This document shows, one piece after another, positions 61,710 through 64,000 of a stretch of DNA of 64,000 nucleotides (position 1 is its first letter; each line of letters starts with the position of its first letter). The translations under genes and the position numbers were made by a program. The stretch is from Curtobacterium sp. MCBD17_013. Lineage in GTDB: Bacteria; Actinomycetota; Actinomycetes; Actinomycetales; Microbacteriaceae. The notes under the pieces are model-generated. The model was not told the DNA's origin. It did not search any database and worked only from the letters and a program-made list of their open reading frames with translations. The stretch spans positions 124,001 to 188,000 of the forward strand of contig NZ_QKTU01000003.1 in the NCBI RefSeq assembly GCF_003234565.1, given 5' to 3'.

Positions 61710-63416
61710 ATGCTCCGCTCTCTCTGCGCCACGACCGCCGGGATCGTCGCGGCCGCCGCCGCGGTCGTCTCGATCGCCGTCGTGCCCGTGTCCGCGGCGT
61801 CCGCCGCGTCGGGCAGACCCCTCACCGCCGCCACGGTCCACAGCGCCGCGTCGAGCGGCGTCTTCGCCGGCGGACCGTACCGCGAGCCCACGAGCCAGGC
61901 GGCCCAGGCGGCCAGCAGCCTCGCGGCGGCGGGCGATAGCAGCGGGGCCGCGGCCGCCCGCGCCATCGCGCAGTACCCGGTCGCGATCTGGCTGGGCGAG
62001 TGGTACTCGAACGCGCAGCTCGTCGACCTCCTCACCTCGACGGAGGCCGCGGCGGCCGGGGCGGGCGCGACGCCCGTCTACGTCACCTACGCGATCCCGA
62101 ACCGCGACTGCGGCGGCTACTCGTCCGGCGGCATGACCGCGACGCAGTACACGCGGTGGGTGGACCTCATCGCATCGACTCTGCGGGGGAAGCGAGCGGC
62201 CGTGATGGTCGAGCCGGACTCCCTCGCGATGCTGAGCAGCTGCCCCGACGAGGCGACGAGCCGGTACGCGCTCCTGTCGCACGAGGTCAGCGCCTTCACC
62301 GCCGCGGGGGTCCCGGCGTACCTCGACGGGGGGAACTCGAACTGGGTCCCCCCGGCCACCATGGCGCAGCGCCTCCGTTCCGCGGGTGTCGCCGATGCGC
62401 GCGGCTTCTTCAGCAACGTCGCGAACTACTACCCGACCGCGCAGGAGCAGGCCTACGACCAGCAGGTCTCCGCGGCGACGGGCGGCGCCCACTACGTCAT
62501 CGACACGTCACGCAACGGGCAGGGCTGGCGGGGCACCTGGTGCAACGGGCCCGGAGCCGGACTCGGCGCGGCCCCGCGCGTCGTCGACGACGGCACGGCG
62601 CTCGACGCCCTCCTGTGGGTGAAGACCCCCGGCGCGAGCGACGGTTCCTGTGGCGGTGCGCCCGCCGCAGGGGAGTGGTACCCGAGCTACGCCCGGGCCC
62701 TCGTCGCGAACGCCGTGCTGGACCCGAACGGCACCGTGAGCGCGAGCTCCGGCAACGGCGGCACGACCGCGCCCGCGGGATCCGCCCCGAAGGGGTCGTT
62801 CGACCGCGCCACCGCGGTCACGGCCGGTGTCACCGTCCAGGGATGGGCCTTCGATCCCGACGCGACCCGAACGCCCCTGTCCGTCCGGATCACCGTCGAC
62901 GGCGCGGCGACCACGATCACCGCGAACGTCACCCGGCCCGACGTCGCGCGCGCCTACGGCGTCACGGCCGCGCACGGGTTCTCCGCCACCGTCCCGGCGA
63001 CGAGCGGGAAGCACGCGGTCTGCGCGAGCGCGGCCGGGGTCGCGGGCGGCGGCGACAGCAGCCTCGGATGCAGGACCGTGACCGTCCCGTCCGTCAGCCC
63101 GAAGGGATCCTTCGACTCGGCGACCGGCGCGGCCGGTGGCATCCGGGTGGCCGGATGGGCGTTCGACGGCGACCAGACCGGGACCGCCCTCACCGTCCGG
63201 GCCGCCATCGGGTCGACGACGACCACGTTCACGGCCGACACGACGCGGAAGGACGTCGCGCGGGTGTACGGCGCGGGGGCGTCCCACGGCTTCACCGCAC
63301 TCGTCCCCGCGGCGGCCGGGTCGCGGAGGGTCTGCCTGACGGCGGTGAGCGTCGGCGGTGGCGCCGACACGAGTCTCGGGTGCAAGACCGTCACGGTGCC
63401 GAACACGAGCCGGTAG
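61710..63416 (+). CDS. Secreted glycoside hydrolase family 6 (cellulase-type) with two C-terminal repeats
   Basis: The product has 568 residues from ATG 61710, with AGGAACG upstream; a longer frame to 61611 has no coding look. A signal peptide ends near residue 31 (VSAASA). The GH6 domain (to about residue 340) matches both family signatures: VTYAIPNRDCGGYSSGG with Asp133, and MVEPDSLAML with the proton donor Asp170. Two tandem ~95-residue repeats follow, each starting PKGSFD and containing GWAFD and two cysteines. There is no cellulose-binding module of the usual type. It probably cleaves beta-1,4-glucan of plant or biofilm origin outside the cell. Confidence 0.92.
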   Translation: MLRSLCATTAGIVAAAAAVVSIAVVPVSAASAASGRPLTAATVHSAASSGVFAGGPYREPTSQAAQAASSLAAAGDSSGAAAARAIAQYPVAIWLGEWYSNAQLVDLLTSTEAAAAGAGATPVYVTYAIPNRDCGGYSSGGMTATQYTRWVDLIASTLRGKRAAVMVEPDSLAMLSSCPDEATSRYALLSHEVSAFTAAGVPAYLDGGNSNWVPPATMAQRLRSAGVADARGFFSNVANYYPTAQEQAYDQQVSAATGGAHYVIDTSRNGQGWRGTWCNGPGAGLGAAPRVVDDGTALDALLWVKTPGASDGSCGGAPAAGEWYPSYARALVANAVLDPNGTVSASSGNGGTTAPAGSAPKGSFDRATAVTAGVTVQGWAFDPDATRTPLSVRITVDGAATTITANVTRPDVARAYGVTAAHGFSATVPATSGKHAVCASAAGVAGGGDSSLGCRTVTVPSVSPKGSFDSATGAAGGIRVAGWAFDGDQTGTALTVRAAIGSTTTTFTADTTRKDVARVYGAGASHGFTALVPAAAGSRRVCLTAVSVGGGADTSLGCKTVTVPNTSR

Positions 63417-63418
63417 GC

Positions 63419-63434
63419 CCACCGACCGCGGTGG
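63419..63434 (+). terminator. Short hairpin just after the GH6 gene
   Basis: CCACCG-ACCG-CGGTGG (6-bp stem, 4-nt loop) begins 3 nt after the stop codon. Confidence 0.4.
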
Positions 63435-63464
63435 CCGGTGTGCCGGCGCGGCCATCTCGACGCG

Positions 63465-63492
63465 CGGACGGACGGACGAACGGACGGACGGA
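63465..63492. repeat. Tetranucleotide repeat (CGGA)x7
   Basis: Seven CGGA units with one variant unit (CGAA in fourth place), 29 bp upstream of the purE -10 box. Confidence 0.85.
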
Positions 63493-63520
63493 TCGCGGCC
63501 GGTGGCCCGTCCCGCGCCGG

Positions 63521-63526
63521 TAACAT
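63521..63526 (+). promoter_or_regulatory. -10 box TAACAT for purE, leaderless type
   Basis: TAACAT ends 6 nt before the GTG at 63533, with no ribosome site. Confidence 0.5.
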
Positions 63527-63532
63527 CGACCC

Positions 63533-64000
63533 GTGACCGACACCACCGCACCGTCGTCCCCGCTCGTCGCGATCGTCATGGGATCCGACTCGGACTGGCC
63601 GACGATGCGCGCGGCCGCCGAGATCCTGACCGAGCTCGGCATCCCGTTCGAGGCGGACGTCGTCTCCGCCCACCGCACGCCCGACAAGATGATGCGGTTC
63701 GGTCGGGAGGCCGCCGGTCGCGGCATCCAGGTCGTCATCGCCGGCGCGGGTGGTGCGGCGCACCTCCCCGGCATGCTCGCCGCCGTGACGACGCTGCCCG
63801 TCATCGGCGTCCCCGTGCAGCTCGCGCGGCTCGACGGCCTCGACTCACTGCTGTCGATCGTGCAGATGCCCGCGGGAGTACCCGTGGCGACCGTCTCGAT
63901 CAACGGCGCGGCCAACGCGGGGCTCCTCGCGGCCCGCATCATCGGCTCCGCCGACGCCGCCGTCTCGGCGCGTCTGGCCGACTACGCCGCGGGACTCGAG
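63533..64000 (+). CDS. purE: N5-carboxyaminoimidazole ribonucleotide mutase, cut by window end
   Basis: PurE turns N5-CAIR, the product of PurK, into CAIR. 156 codons are visible from GTG 63533 to the right edge with no stop. [14 protein letters not shown] is the family N-terminus, [11 protein letters not shown] holds the catalytic His, and [13 protein letters not shown] binds the phosphate. [13 protein letters not shown] lies near the end. Little of the protein should be missing, as PurE is usually about 160-170 residues. Confidence 0.96.
   Translation, partial: MTDTTAPSSPLVAIVMGSDSDWPTMRAAAEILTELGIPFEADVVSAHRTPDKMMRFGREAAGRGIQVVIAGAGGAAHLPGMLAAVTTLPVIGVPVQLARLDGLDSLLSIVQMPAGVPVATVSINGAANAGLLAARIIGSADAAVSARLADYAAGLE

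Noticed and set aside
63465-63492. CGGA repeats as a CRISPR-like array
   Set aside because: The unit is 4 bp with no spacers; it is a simple sequence repeat.

Overview
The window is very GC-rich DNA with dense, mostly co-directional genes, many GTG starts and 4-bp stop/start overlaps. Gene content (Tad pilus remnants next to topA, a zinc-finger-less topA with a lysine-rich tail, acyl-CoA carboxylase accA/accD/accE with birA, purK/purE beside GtrA, maf, a TRAM-type RNA methyltransferase) points to an actinobacterium of the Microbacteriaceae. A Curtobacterium-like organism is my best guess from gene content; no 16S gene is present to confirm it. It looks like ordinary chromosome: no phage, transposase, CRISPR array or rRNA was seen, and one tRNA gene was found (tRNA-Thr, CGT).

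Layout. 1-2.2 kb: 3' end of a tad pilus cluster (T2SSF protein, DUF4244 pilin, two TadE-like proteins). 2.1-6.7 kb: topA, tmk, holB (DNA topology and replication). 6.7-12.3 kb: TetR regulator, tRNA-Thr, Gfo/Idh oxidoreductase, PBP4-type carboxypeptidase, nicotinamidase, succinate-semialdehyde dehydrogenase. 12.4-20.6 kb (minus strand): ABC exporter with its own small HTH regulator, MHS-type symporter, ribA/ribD, GNAT, trpS, xth. 20.7-27.0 kb: a sugar PTS locus with HPr and a DeoR regulator on one strand and ptsI-mtlA-mtlF-mtlD on the other, sharing a divergent promoter. 27.2-32.5 kb: quinone-type oxidoreductase, a TNT-like protein, and sdhCDAB on the minus strand. 32.7-43.0 kb: manC, then a nucleoside uptake and salvage region (BMP lipoprotein; ABC ATPase, two permeases, cdd, deoA, add) that ends with an orphan PTS EIIA/EIIB pair. 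43.1-48.6 kb (minus): AbiEi/DUF559-like protein, phosphohexomutase, purine nucleoside phosphorylase, biotin-carboxylase/BCCP. 48.7-53.8 kb: maf, RNA methyltransferase, and a response regulator/kinase/kinase-like trio. 54.1-64 kb: accE-accD facing birA, PH-domain protein, UDP-sugar dehydrogenase, a lipoprotein, GtrA, purK, a secreted GH6 glycanase, and purE cut by the window end.

How the parts fit. The PTS locus brings in mannitol as mannitol-1-phosphate, which MtlD converts to fructose-6-phosphate. The nucleoside region imports nucleosides and deaminates or phosphorolyses them; PNP and the phosphohexomutase downstream handle the purine bases and pentose-1-phosphates. AccA/AccD/AccE and BirA make malonyl-type CoA esters for fatty acid synthesis. 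ManC, Ugd and GtrA feed surface glycans.

Regulatory features stand out more than the gene list. Many genes have a TAnnnT -10 box 6-8 nt before the start codon and no Shine-Dalgarno, which suggests leaderless transcripts. Several operons carry long perfect hairpins between genes. A short repeat, CCTCCCGG(n)CCGG, recurs both in intergenic hairpins and inside extra or disordered segments of proteins. No gene-free stretch reaches 300 bases; the longest (53839-54130) holds two strong terminator hairpins.
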